64,000 nt of DNA. It comes from Augochlora pura. Lineage: Eukaryota > Arthropoda > Insecta > Hymenoptera > Halictidae. The notes beneath the pieces are model-generated. The model saw only the letters and a program-made list of their open reading frames with translations, did not search any database and was not told the DNA's origin. The position numbers were made by a program, and so were the translations under genes. Shown here piece by piece: positions 1 to 11,600 of the stretch. The number at the start of each line of letters is the position of its first letter. Position 1 is the first letter of the stretch. Where the stretch lies: NCBI RefSeq assembly GCF_028453695.1, contig NC_135772.1:13888001-13952000 (forward strand). Direction: 5' to 3'.

Positions 1-83
1 ACATTTGTGTCTTGACTTTTAACAAAATTTTTTCATTTGTTTTCTGTTTTTTAATAAAGATAACGCACAACGACGTGTATATG
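1..83. other. Window edge, CSN3 3' UTR side
   Basis: AT-rich sequence between the window edge and the CSN3 stop codon. A plus-strand AATAAA lies near position 52. It could be the poly(A) signal of a convergent gene ending outside the window, but nothing else supports that. Confidence 0.3.
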
Positions 84-1793
84 TTACATGGAATAGGTAT
101 TATGTTTAGATTGACCTTGCACATTTGATACATTTGCTGTGACAGGTCCAGCTGTTTGATCATCTTGATCATTTTGACCACAGGTTTTCCGAACATATTG
201 TGGAGTGAGTACAACTTCTTCTTCCATTTCAAGTACTCTCTTATCTAATTCCATACATGCCGCCATTAAATTTTCTAGTTTTGCCAGCATTTGTGGTGAA
301 TTATATTTTTCTGGATCATCATGAAATACTACCATTCCATCCTTTTGATTGATTGTTGCAAAAATTTCTCCTTCCTCAATCTATGTAATAAGCAAATCAT
401 TCATTAATTAATATTTATACACAAATCTCTACACATTTAAAAAGGTAATATATTTACCATGTTCAGGATGTGCTTTTCTGCACCAGCAGGCCCTGATAGT
501 TGAACTCTGCTTGCCACATCACTTAAACTAAGCGTTAAAAATGTTTTTGTCAACCTTTGTATATTCTTTTTGTACAAAAAGCTGAGTACTTGTTTTACAA
601 GCCCCATATTGTGATCTCTTGTAAAAAGTTGTTGATATTTAGTAATAATTTTTTGAACTTCTTCGCAACTATTCATTTGATAAGCAGTGGCCAATTCTTC
701 ATATTGTTGACTTAATGGCTTCATGTACCTATTGACCACTTGACTTGTGTACCTAGGTAGATTTAGGACTTTCCCGTGCATTATTAGAGAGACCAGAATA
801 TACTTTTTATAAGCCTCTAACATAATGAAACTGACTGCAACAGAAGGTGTTGTTACACACACTTCGAAAAAGTACAGTGCTCTGTCATAGTTCTTCAATA
901 CTGTATATATTATTCCACCATAATAATAATAAAGCAGAAAATATTTCGAATCAAACTGTCCTCCTTCTTGACCGATACCAGTGATGTCTATGTCAAGAAA
1001 TTCTAATGCTGGTTTGAAACATTTTGATAAAAGACACAGCTGACACAGATCGGCATGTATCGAAGTCAGTTGACTATCAAATAATTGTATTTTACGTATT
1101 GCACGGCACAATAAGTCAATACCACGCAATGGTATTTGCAATTGAACTAATTTATCAGTGAAAAGATGACATAGTTCTGCATCTATAAAATAATTTTTTT
1201 GTAAACAATTTAGGATATTTTTATATACAAAAACGAACGAAGACTCACATGTATCTGGTGCGAATCTAACTTGTTCTCCATTACAACCAACAATAAATTC
1301 CTGAACCTGATTAAATAATGGTCTATAAGCATTAGCAGTGTTCGCACCATTAGGATTAGGTAATGTGAATTTTACACACAACACTACCAAAACACCTAAT
1401 GAATGTTGTTGTAGATCTAACGTTTCCAGAACGTTATCTAAGTGTTGTCCATTCTCCATTAAAACATCTACATTTTTAATCATTATTTCACATAGCTCCC
1501 GAAAATTTCCTAAAAAAATACAACTTATTTATTTTGTTTTTTTTTATTATCTAACAGTAATTAGTTAAGAGAAAATCGTAACATCATGTAGGACAAACTC
1601 TATATATATTTTTGTTTTATTTATATGATTAAAGATTCTATTTTGTATAGTTACAAACAATTTAACCAAGAATTGTTCGGGATTGTGATCAGAGGTTATG
1701 TTCGAGAGAAATACAAAGGGTCTGAGCATCTGTCGTACCTTGTTTCGAAAGCGTCTGCACATTATTTACAAACTGCTCCAATGCCGACGCCAT
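84..1793 (-). CDS. CSN3: COP9 signalosome complex subunit 3
   Basis: Subunit 3 of the COP9 signalosome, the complex that removes NEDD8 from cullin-RING ubiquitin ligases in nucleus and cytoplasm. Four coding exons on the minus strand: 1793-1739, 1509-1249, 1182-458 and 380-84, giving 445 aa (human about 423). The start is clear because exon 1 reads MASALEQFVNNVQTLSKQ, nearly the vertebrate N-terminus. Family-typical stretches include QLTSIHADLCQLCLLSKCF, the tyrosine-rich YYYYGGIIY, TSQVVNRYMKPLS and the PCI winged-helix segment RLTKTFLTLSLSDVASRVQL. The C-terminal tail is hydrophilic. The intron at 1248-1183 is only 66 nt, has no in-frame stop, and is inferred because its 22 codons have no counterpart in the family while GTGAGT and TTTTATAG bound it. 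The gene is divergent from DRC11, with 946 bp between the two start codons. Identification is very secure. Confidence 0.96.
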
Positions 1794-2739
1794 TACTGCA
1801 AATGCTTTCTTTTTACGAACCTCTGGCCACAGAGAATGTGGTGAATCCTATTTACAGGAATTATTTTTGCGAATAAACCATCACCCAGGATGACGTTTTG
1901 AAACAGGCAACCGGAACGCTCCGAAGCATGTTACGAGAATAGCCGGGTTGCATTGAACTCCCTCTCGCATGCTGTGATCAACGCGCGATCTGAATTTACT
2001 TTCTTTCAAATATTTATGTACATACATCTACAAGAAAGATTCCCCCTATTAATCTACTTTACATGATATTTCTTCTTCAATACTAATTTATATACCAGTT
2101 AATATAGGCTATTGTAACTTGCTATTTAAAATACTAAGAAGTGAAGATAATTTTTGTTTATATTTCTTATGAAGCACCTAGTTAATAAACCTTTTATAAA
2201 CAGAATTTACCAAATCTACGCATTCTAACTCAAAACGAATTACTAATTTATAGCAAATTGAAATCGAATTATTTAATTACTGAACATTTATTTTATTCTT
2301 TTACCGTAAAAGCACGATTTAGAATTACACATTACTATAATATATATAAAATTTCGCCTTGTTATTAAAGTCCAAATGATGAAGTAGTAATAAAAATTAC
2401 CAATAGTTGATACTTCGAAATTTGAAAAAAAGCACTTCTTATTTTACACGTGATTTAACAAGAAATATGTATATACACATATATATCTGTAAGTAATAAT
2501 TAAAGTAGATGTGTTTTACATTAATTTTACTGTTAGTATGTTACATGAAATCTATTATATACTCATGCAGCCGTTGTTCAGACACATATGTATTTCCGCT
2601 TTTTCGCCGTTGCTGAGATACCAAAGATCCCTAACAATACCGAATATAAAGGGAACTTCGTCTTCTTTTATTATCATTCGATGCATTCTTAAACAAGTAA
2701 CAAAGATCACAACATTTTGTTTGCATCAAAATTTTAATT
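1794..2739. other. Shared upstream region of CSN3 and DRC11
   Basis: Non-coding spacer between two divergent genes. It must hold the CSN3 promoter and probably the DRC11 promoter. The first 200 bases are richer in GC than the rest, which is AT-rich. Short open frames here have no coding look. I see no TATA box or repeat I would defend. Confidence 0.5.
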
Positions 2740-5700
2740 ATGTCCAACGTGACATATGATAAACTTTGGAAAGATGCACAAACAGCATTAAATGAATTAA
2801 TTCAAGTGGACACGAATTTGCAAAACGCGAAGCCGCAACGAGACTGTAAAAAAGCTCGTAACATATATTCTGAATTGTACGTAAAATACATTATTATTGC
2901 TAACAAGCTTGAGACATGCTACGATCTAGTGGTGCAGCCACAAAAACGATTATTAATAAGACAGTTACTGGATTCCTGTCTTGGTAGGATTTTGGAACTG
3001 AAACACGATTTAGTTGAAATAGATCTATCGGAATACACTTACTTTGATGACATTCTAATCAATTTAAATATTACGCCACAAGAAATTGAAATACAATTGC
3101 CTAGATATTTTCGAAGAGAACACTTGAAAGAAATCGAGGAAAAGCGAAATTTTATAGAAAGTACTTTGAGATCTATTGATGCATTAGATGAAATGGTATT
3201 GCCAAAACAAATGAGCGAATTGGAAGCTGTAAAACTTATACAGGTGCCGATCTAACAACGAACAATTACATGTATTTGATATTGTTTAATCAATTTTAAA
3301 TTAAATAATTCTCATTTAAGGCTCATGAACGTGCAAGACAGGGACGGTTAAGATTTCAATTTATGAAAGAAATCCGTAAAATGAAAGAGAGATCGACAGT
3401 CAAACCAGAAATGGATATCTTGTGCGTATTGTCTGAAAAAACAGCTGCAATGAAAATTCAAAAAGTGTGGAAAGGATATGTTACTAGAAGGAAAGTTCGG
3501 AAAAGACGTCTGGATGAAATGTTACTTATTGGTAACTATTTATTGGTATATAAATACATAACTAAACGAATTGAAAAACTTTCATTTATATTATATATTC
3601 AAAGGTATGCTTCAACCTAGTCAAGAAATCACTGAAACTGCTAGACAAGCAGAGAAAATTAAACAAGAGAGATATGAAAAACAAATTGAGTATCAAAAAT
3701 TATATGAAACTTTATTGACTGAGACTAAAGAGCAGATCCAAAAAGAAAAGAGTGGTATAATGGAGGAGAATATTAGAAGAGATATTCGAAACTGGATAAA
3801 TACATATTTTCAACAAACTGGAAAAATTCCAGATTTGCCATCTGTTGAGAGTGGAGGATCTAGAATTATATTTAGTAGACAGGTAAAATTAATAGTCCTG
3901 TTATGCAGATAACTGTTTGATCATTGTTCTCTACTTAGGGAACCGAAAGCACTATAAGCAAGTCTACAGCAGTATCCTCAAAGGAATCAAAAAAATCGAA
4001 GAAATCAAAAGCAAAAAAAGACAGTGAAACTGAACAATCAGAAGAAGAAACGGAACAAAGCTTTAAGTTAATTCCTTCTAATTTTTTAGCACAATTAGTA
4101 CACGCTAACCAAGAATTTCAGGATGTGTGGAAAAATAAAGATGAATCTATGAATACTGCGCAAATACCATATGTAAATATGATAGAAAAAGAAAAAACTG
4201 ATGAAGTTGAACATGAAGTTAGAGTTGTTGTAGATCAAGCTCTAAGAGGTATAATTTTATATGTATTGCAATATTTCAACACTTTCATTCTACTTAGAAG
4301 ATAAAATTTCTTACAGGTGATATTGAAGCATTACAAAATGCATTGGATAGAGATAAAGGGTTGAAAGGTAAACGTACAAAAAAAACACAGAAACGAATTC
4401 GTCGTAGTGGAAAGAAAAATAAGAAAAGAAAAGAAAAGGATTTAACTCCTGATAGAACAACAGAGTCACTATTTGAAGAATTGTTGACACAAGGCATTAT
4501 TAAGCTTCATCCAGAAGTTGCACTTAATGATTTCAAAGGCGAGAAGTCTTTCATCAATAATAGTTTAAGAGAGGAAGGAAAAGATCCTTTGCCAGCAATT
4601 GGTTGAGTACCTTATGATAAATTGAAAAACTTTAGGATATATCTCTTTACTCTAGTTTGGCTCTTTAATATCCTGAAATTGTTTAAATCTATAGGAGACA
4701 TAAGACAATTAATAGCGGAATACTGCATACTTCCTCTGGGAAACAGTACTCTTAGAGAACTTACACCTTTAGTAAGATCAGTGTTATTAGCTGGACCACA
4801 TGGTAGTGGTAAAAAGATGTTAGTTAATGCAATTTGTACAGAACTTGGTGCCACATTATTTGATATTACACCAGCCAATATTGCTGGAAAATATCCTGGA
4901 AAATCAGGATTGATCATGCTTGTTCATTTAATATCAAAGGTGTTGTTACTTCATGTTTACTTCTATAATGAATAATTTTAAGTAACTATTTATATTTCAT
5001 GTACATTTCGTCTTTCTACATGAAGGTATCACGTCTATTACAGCCATCAGTAATATTTATGGATACAGCTGAAAAACCATTTGTTAAAAAAGTTCCAAAA
5101 ACAGATAAAACTGATCCAAAACGATTAAAAAAAGATTTACCTAAATTAGTGAAGAACATTACAAATGAAGATAGAGTAATTTTCATTGGAACAACAAGCT
5201 TCCCATGGGATGCAGATCAGAAACTTTTATATCAAACTTATGATAAAGTCATATATATTCCCAGGCCAGATTATGGGAGCATGTCTCTTGTGTGGAAAGA
5301 TTTATTGCACAAAGTCAGACTTCATTTACTTATAAAACTACATTACACATCCACATCTAATAGAAACATTTATACATACTTATTTTTTATTTATAGTATT
5401 CTGGAATTAATAGACAATTTGATACGTCCGTTATGACAAAAATTTGCGATGGTTTTACTATTGGTACCGTACTAGCATCAATTAACGAGGTATTAAAATT
5501 ATAGCGATAATATTTGCGTCTAGTATATTTTTATTTTCATTTCTTAGTAATATTGCATTGAAGTATAGGTAATGACCACAAAACGAAAGGTCCAATTACG
5601 AACTCATCCTTTAACTCATGTTGAATTAATAAATGCGCTGAGCGTAAAGGATCCAGTTTATAGAGAAGAAGAAGATGCTTTCTTAGGTAGTGTACAATAA

Positions 5701-5875
5701 TACATAATTTTAATGATGGCAATGTAATCTATAATGACCATTGTTCTTACCTCTCTGTGCAGCATGGCTCACAAAAACGCCAATATATCGCAAAAAACAA
5801 CGCAGGCAAGAACTAGAATTGCAACAATTAGAGGAAGCGAACGAAAAGAAAAAAAGAAAAGGAAAGAAGTCATGA
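2740..5875 (+). CDS. IQCA1: Dynein regulatory complex subunit 11 / IQ and AAA domain protein
   Basis: Orthologue of IQCA1 (DRC11), a component of the nexin-dynein regulatory complex of motile axonemes. In insects that mainly means sperm flagella and sensory cilia. Ten exons: 2740-3243, 3321-3531, 3605-3882, 3939-4248, 4317-4601, 4695-4939, 5026-5313, 5397-5489, 5569-5686 and 5763-5875. They sum to 814 aa (human about 822). An IQ calmodulin motif (AAMKIQKVWKGYVTRRK) lies near residues 210-226, followed by coiled-coil and lysine-rich stretches. The AAA ATPase domain starts near residue 560. Its P-loop reads GPHGSGKK, lacking the usual Ser/Thr after Lys, and Walker B reads VIFMDTAE, so nucleotide hydrolysis is doubtful; as far as I recall the human protein is similarly degenerate. 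The C-terminus is strongly basic. The exon 7 donor is the uncommon GTCAGA. A poly(A) signal AATAAA sits at 6130-6135. Confidence 0.93.
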
Positions 5876-6508
5876 ATACATTCGTTAATAACATTAACAA
5901 AAAATTCATTTGCCGTTTTCATGTTACTTATAACATTAATTCTATTTCTTTCGAGCTTTATACAACGCACATAAAAAGTTTACATAACTTTTAGCAACAT
6001 TAGCATAAATTAAAAAAAACCGATATACCATTAAAATTCATATTACCTAATTACCAATTTTAAACAGGTACGTTTACGTTGGATTTTCATCGATAGATGA
6101 TTTATATAATTTCCAATTGGACTGCAAAAAATAAAGTATCGTGTGATATCGCCTGTTATCTTTTTTAATCACTTCATCTTGTATTAAAAAGGAGTCAATG
6201 CAAAAATGAATGAAGAAACAATTGGTATACATAAGTAAGAGTAAACATGATGACGCGCGAAAATTGTTTATACTCGGTTAAAGTTTCATGAAACGTGGAA
6301 AGTTACCTACAATTGAATTCTAAAAAGATCATGAACACACAAGAATATTCCGAAGAAATATTTCCTACATCCCTTTTCTATCATTCTTAATAATGACAAT
6401 ATACTATATGAATGCACAGTTGAAAATATTTTTGTCCCCTTAGCACATTATATGTATGTATACATAAATGTTCAGTTAGTTACTCCCTCTTCTATTTCTT
6501 GTTTTATC
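5876..6508. other. DRC11 3' UTR and AT-rich spacer
   Basis: The 3' UTR of DRC11 probably runs to about 6150, after AATAAA at 6130-6135. The remainder is AT-rich with no coding signal. Confidence 0.5.
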
Positions 6509-6720
6509 TTAATTGTAATTTGATGATGTAACCTTTATAAGTAAATAAAAATATTTGTTTCCATATTCTTTTTTCATCATAGCGATTAAGTCGTCTGGCC
6601 TTCCGTACATGGATCGATAAGATATTTCAAATTCGGTTCTAACAGTAGCCTCATATCCCACAGCACTATCAATTTTACACGATTGCGTTAACTCCTTCAC
6701 ATGACCATTAAATTTCTTTG
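6509..6720 (-). pseudogene. Orphan minus-strand exon or gene fragment
   Basis: A minus-strand frame ends with TAA at 6509 and reads about 68 codons. Translated segments include KIDSAVGYEATVRTEFEISY and SMYGRPDDLIAMMKKEYGN, whose composition looks like real protein. The start near 6700 is GTG, not ATG. Further upstream the frame meets a TGA, just before a pyrimidine-poor stretch ending in AAAG that could be a splice acceptor. It may be the last exon of an unseen gene, a degenerate fragment or chance. I do not recognise the family, and no matching upstream exon was found. Confidence 0.2.
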
Positions 6721-8100
6721 TATAAAATCAGTAGTAATTAAATAGCTTTTTGTGTTTAATGAGCTCGCCATATAAACAAAATGAATCACGTATGGAATAG
6801 ACAGAAAAACTGTTAATTCTTTACTTTAGCAACGATTGTTTTATTTACAATAAATATTTTTCGGGTACGTATCAGGAAAATGCGAGTAAACTCTTTGTTT
6901 GTATTTGTTAAGACTCATTATCGCTACGAATCATTTTAATTGATATTTTGTTAAATTTATGTTTAAAGGAAATAAACTTTAAAAAAATGACCCGGTTAAC
7001 AGGTTAAGGGAATATGATGAAGTCAAAGGAAGCGACAGATAGCAACAGATAACATCTTCGACAATGTGAGGTCGAGTTAGGGCCGGCACAATTACGATTC
7101 GGCCCGTTTTTATTCATGAACCCGGCTTTGTGAAAGAGACAAGTAGGATGCCTCCGTTAGCTTCGCATCGTAGTACAAAAGTCTCGTTAAGTCTGGAGTT
7201 ACACAGGTTATATGTTTCTTTCTTCGGTTCACGTGATACAACACGCAGGCAACAGGCTTGTGCTAACGACTAGTGGCAAAGACCTCTACGTTATTTTATC
7301 GAGTAGTCATAATACGTATTTACTTTTCTTCTTCCTTATTGAAATTTGTTGGAATTCAAATATATATGATTTACTATAAATAAACGAAGAGTTGTCTGCG
7401 TAAATAAGATCCTAATAGAGAGATTTTAATTTTTATATCTACTAACATTTCATTGTTTTATATTTGATAAATAACACGAACATTTTTTAAGTAGGACTGT
7501 AAATATAATTTGTTTAGTAATTATGTTAGCGATATCAATTGTGTATTAGAGCATCAGACGTCATTTCGAGACAGATTGGTATGAGGCTCTTACAAACGTT
7601 AAACGATCGCAATATATATTGTATATTTCCAATACCATAATTATAAGATTATTTTATACGCCGGTAGTATTAAAATAATTCTAACACCAAGTTTTACAAA
7701 ATCTCAAACGATGTAGTTGGAGCAATAGAGGCAATTGTTATAACAACGTCAAAAGTGTATATATATTAATAATTATGTGAATATTGTAATAATAACTTCT
7801 ATCAATGTAAATGAAATAGAAACCATAATCTGCACCAATAACTTGCATATTAGTATCTCGCGCACTGATATTTCATAAAAATATACGTAATATTCAATAA
7901 AACATTGTTCGGGTAACACGGGATACTTAAATCATAAGTAAATATGAGACGACTTTGACCATCTCTCAAACATACCCGCAATATGAGATTACGTTACTGG
8001 CACAGGGGTATCGATCCCTCGCGACACCCGTTTTATTACCAACTATTCCACGGGTAGTTATCGTAATTGATAATACTAAAGTTATGTAAAAAGAAAAACG
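6721..8100. other. Non-coding AT-rich region
   Basis: No gene seen. It contains a TCACGTGA octamer at 7229-7236. A moderately GC-rich patch at 7020-7270 could be regulatory. Confidence 0.4.
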
Positions 8101-8664
8101 CGTAAGGTCGACATGTGACAACTGCATGTTCACAAATCAATCTCGACAACGGATTCCACGGCTGATCGATCGGAGAAGCTTGGTCAGCTGAAGAAGTAGG
8201 CACAGTTCAACGAAAAAGCGGAATATTCGTGACAGAAGACGAGAACGCCGGTCCATTCGTAGTGCGCCTGCGTACCGGAAACTCGGTTTCCCATTGGTCA
8301 ACAACACATGGTCTGATGTCAGACCACATGGTCTGTCCAATTCAATAATAACGAGATGCTGGCGAGGTAGACGCTAGCCAGTTCTCTGCGACGTGTTCGC
8401 GACGCTTGTGCCGGTTATTGATAATAGGGAACAACGGCACGTCGTCGCCTAGAAACAGTCGAACAGAGAAATCATTTTTCTTAGCCTGTAACAATTAAAT
8501 ACATTCCATTGTTCCTTCAGCGCAGACAGTATAGGTCGGTCGGTTGGATCCACCCTCTTTCGTTGTAGACAAATTTCATTGTGTACAACTGTCGACGCAG
8601 GATTTTCCGGTGACAAGAGGAAACTAAATTTGAATCGTTTACCAGGATTGTATCCACGTGTGAG
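8101..8664 (+). promoter_or_regulatory. Candidate promoter and 5' UTR exon, possibly of FASN
   Basis: This stretch is clearly richer in GC and CpG than its surroundings. It has an inverted CCAAT box (ATTGG) within 8286-8301, a palindrome TGGTCTGA-TG-TCAGACCA at 8309-8326, and CACGTG at 8655-8660. It ends at a full-consensus splice donor, AG followed by GTGAGT, after 8664. No coding frame crosses it convincingly. The next plus-strand gene is fatty acid synthase, whose first coding exon has an acceptor at 17607-17608, so this may be a distal non-coding first exon. RNA evidence would decide. Confidence 0.3.
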
Positions 8665-11600
8665 GTGAGTCATTCGAAAATATGTTACATTTATACAAAT
8701 TTGACAATCACGGATGAAGGAATTCTTACAAAAAAACATGAAGGGTATAAGTCGTATCGCGTTGTCGGCGACCGTTAGGAACGACATTGAACGTTGTAAC
8801 GGATGATCTCATATTACAAGTCAATATCATAGTGTGTTTGAGTACAACTATATCATATAATCACATTATTAAGTAGTGTTGGTTTAACTGATGCTGGAAG
8901 TCTTTTATTTGCCGGAATTGATACATACATAGGTATGTTAAAATTTAATGTAGTCGAGTGATAGGAATTCTTCACTGTTACGAAGTTTTGCGTGTCTAGC
9001 ACTGTAAACATTCCGTTTATCGCAGTTTGATTACTTCGCGGAAAGACACTTCTAATAGCTGTATTGCGTTGATAAAAATCGCGGTTTTCTTACTGATACG
9101 CCAGATTAATTTTTACGCTATGAGATCAGAATTGAAAAACGAGATAGACGATGTCATTTATAACAATCGGTTGTGTGAAAGTTACTTACGAAGCGAATCA
9201 GCGATTTAGTCTCAGTTCGCAATAACGGGCACAGGTAGTCCAGGTAGAGTAACTGTTCCGTTTTCTCACAATGAGAATACGACATGCACTTCCTTAGTAA
9301 CATCAACGTGTCACACGAAGTAAACTTCGCTTTACAAATTTATTTTTCTCATCTACACGTTGTAAGTATGTAATCTTGGAAAACGTTTTACGTCTGACTA
9401 GTGTAAACTTTTACTACTGCGTCGCATACTCTGCATCTTCACTAACCAGCAGTGCAGTAGTGTACTTATGCTGCTTCGGACTCATAGTCGGTAAATTATC
9501 TTTTAAGGAAGGAAGGTAATTGACCACTGTCATTGCTGGATCATTGTGGACTTTTACATTATGATATAGTAAACTTCCAAACTAAATCTTGGCACGATTG
9601 TTTACAAGTACTATGTAAATTTTAAAAATATATCAAAATAAACACTTGAAAGTTAATATTATAATTAGATATTGTTGTTGCAGAATGTTTTAAATGATTA
9701 TGTAACAATTTGTTTTTGATTTTCAGAAAATATTAGTTTTCTCGTTAAATAAGGTTAATATTGGTCATGCTAGAACACACAGTTAAATAATTCCTTCGTA
9801 GGTGCTTCAGTCGTCGCGAAGGTGAAGACTTGTTTAATCTCTATTAACATTTCAAGTTGAAGGACTGTTCGCATAGTTCGCACCGTAGTTTATCCGTTCA
9901 GAAAATGTTGAAGCGAAAGACCTCGTTTAAGTTAACGATTTTTGTCATCCTATCTATAGGTTGGTCATGTGTTACCTATCCGTGAAATAAATCGAATATA
10001 AATCAAAATCAATATAAAATTGCAATTAATTAATAGAAATTGAAATAAAAATATTATTAACTTACATAATTCCAAAAAAAAAATTAAATCATTATTGTTC
10101 AGAGTCTATTAATAGATTTCTTTCAACAAGCAATTTTGTCATTATGCAATATAAAAGCATTCTTTGGTACTTTCTAAGAAGAAGAATAATTTGTCTAAAC
10201 TCTTATCAAACAGGATAAATTAAGGAATCATTAATATTTTACTATATTTGTTCTGAGTTACGGAATTTTGGTCACGTAGTTCCACCTACATGTGCTCATG
10301 TGTAAAATTTCGATTCGTATTATCTTCGATCTCTGCGATTTTGGTTCAGCGCGCATGTCCGTTGTGCGCCACGTGATTGACTCGTGAACCGAGCAGTGAT
10401 CTGAGGCTAACGTTTTTCTCTTACCATATTTTTTTTCGGGCGGTGGAATAATTTGACGCATGGGCCTCAAATAAACGATACCGCAGACGATAAATCTGAT
10501 ACCTTCTACACGAAGGTTAGCCACGTGGATTACGATTAAAAGATGATATCACACTTTCTCTGCAGCCTATTACGTACTGATCGTGCGAAAAGTGGCTTCT
10601 TTCTTGCCAATTGCGTAATCGGATGTGTTAGTGGAAGGAAACCGACGACACTTGCTCGCCTCGTCACAGTATAATGTATTCAGGTCCATTGTATGCATAA
10701 TGATCAACAAATTCGTATACTTGATATCGAAGTTAGAGGCCTGATTGCTGCATCCTATTTTAATATTTTATTCTTAATTTAATTGCCGATTAAACTCACA
10801 TTAATTAAACAAATTGTAACGTTAAAATGTTCCATCAGAATATTAATGTTTAAGAGAAACTACAAATATAGTTGGTATAACCTGTGTTTGCATTTCTTTA
10901 AATTCTACGACTCATTCTTGCTGTCTTATTTATGTGAATTATGAGGTAAATCAGCAAAAATCTTTCTTCTTTAGCATTGGAAAGCATTAATTACTAAAGA
11001 AATTATAATCCACGTGCGTATAATATCAACCAGTCTGTCTTTTGAAGGTTGAAGTATTGTGGAAAAAGAGGTGTAGGATTTTTCTTATCTATGTATTTCC
11101 GTGTCAGTAGATCCCTTTATCGTGCGTCTTCGAAACTGCGTGAACGACAAGGAATCGACCGATTTAACGGAATCGTCGTTTCAGATAAACTTCGTGTTAT
11201 ATTTCAAGGCTAGCCGTGTTTACCTCTGTATCGTGAGGAACGCTCGTGGCACGCTCACTTTAAACATGATGGGCCAAAGAGTATGCTACTGATCAGCATA
11301 ATTTTTCTCGTGATAATATGTGACGTCCACTTTCAATTTAAGGTATTGAAACCAGAAATAGTTCAAAATGTAATTTTAAATACTAGATATTTCATGGTCT
11401 GTAAGAAATAGATAATACGAATTTACAAGTACATGCTACCTAATTATGCGAATATTATCCTTATCAAGACATTTCTTTGAGAATTTTTAAGAGTAGCTAT
11501 ATTCGTTCGAGGATACATTATTCAGCTGACAGAAGTTGTCGAATTTATTAACATACGGGTTATCTAAAAATTGAAGTTTTGAAAGATCTATAGTTCTCGA

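Noticed and set aside
1625..1876. 83-codon plus-strand frame over CSN3 exon 1
   Set aside because: Antisense of the CSN3 first exon and intron; the minus strand gives an almost perfect family N-terminus.
8000..8035. tRNA T-arm-like sequence GTATCGATCCC
   Set aside because: It lacks the GGTTCRA core, and no matching acceptor stem, D-arm or anticodon arm is found around it.
8449..8787. 112-codon minus-strand frame with ATG
   Set aside because: No recognisable domain; it overlaps a GC-rich promoter-like patch whose best signal, a consensus donor, is on the opposite strand.
9904..9984. 26-codon frame with signal-anchor-like hydrophobic stretch
   Set aside because: Could be a first exon, but no downstream coding exon on this strand precedes FASN and the possible donor (GTTGGT) is weak.
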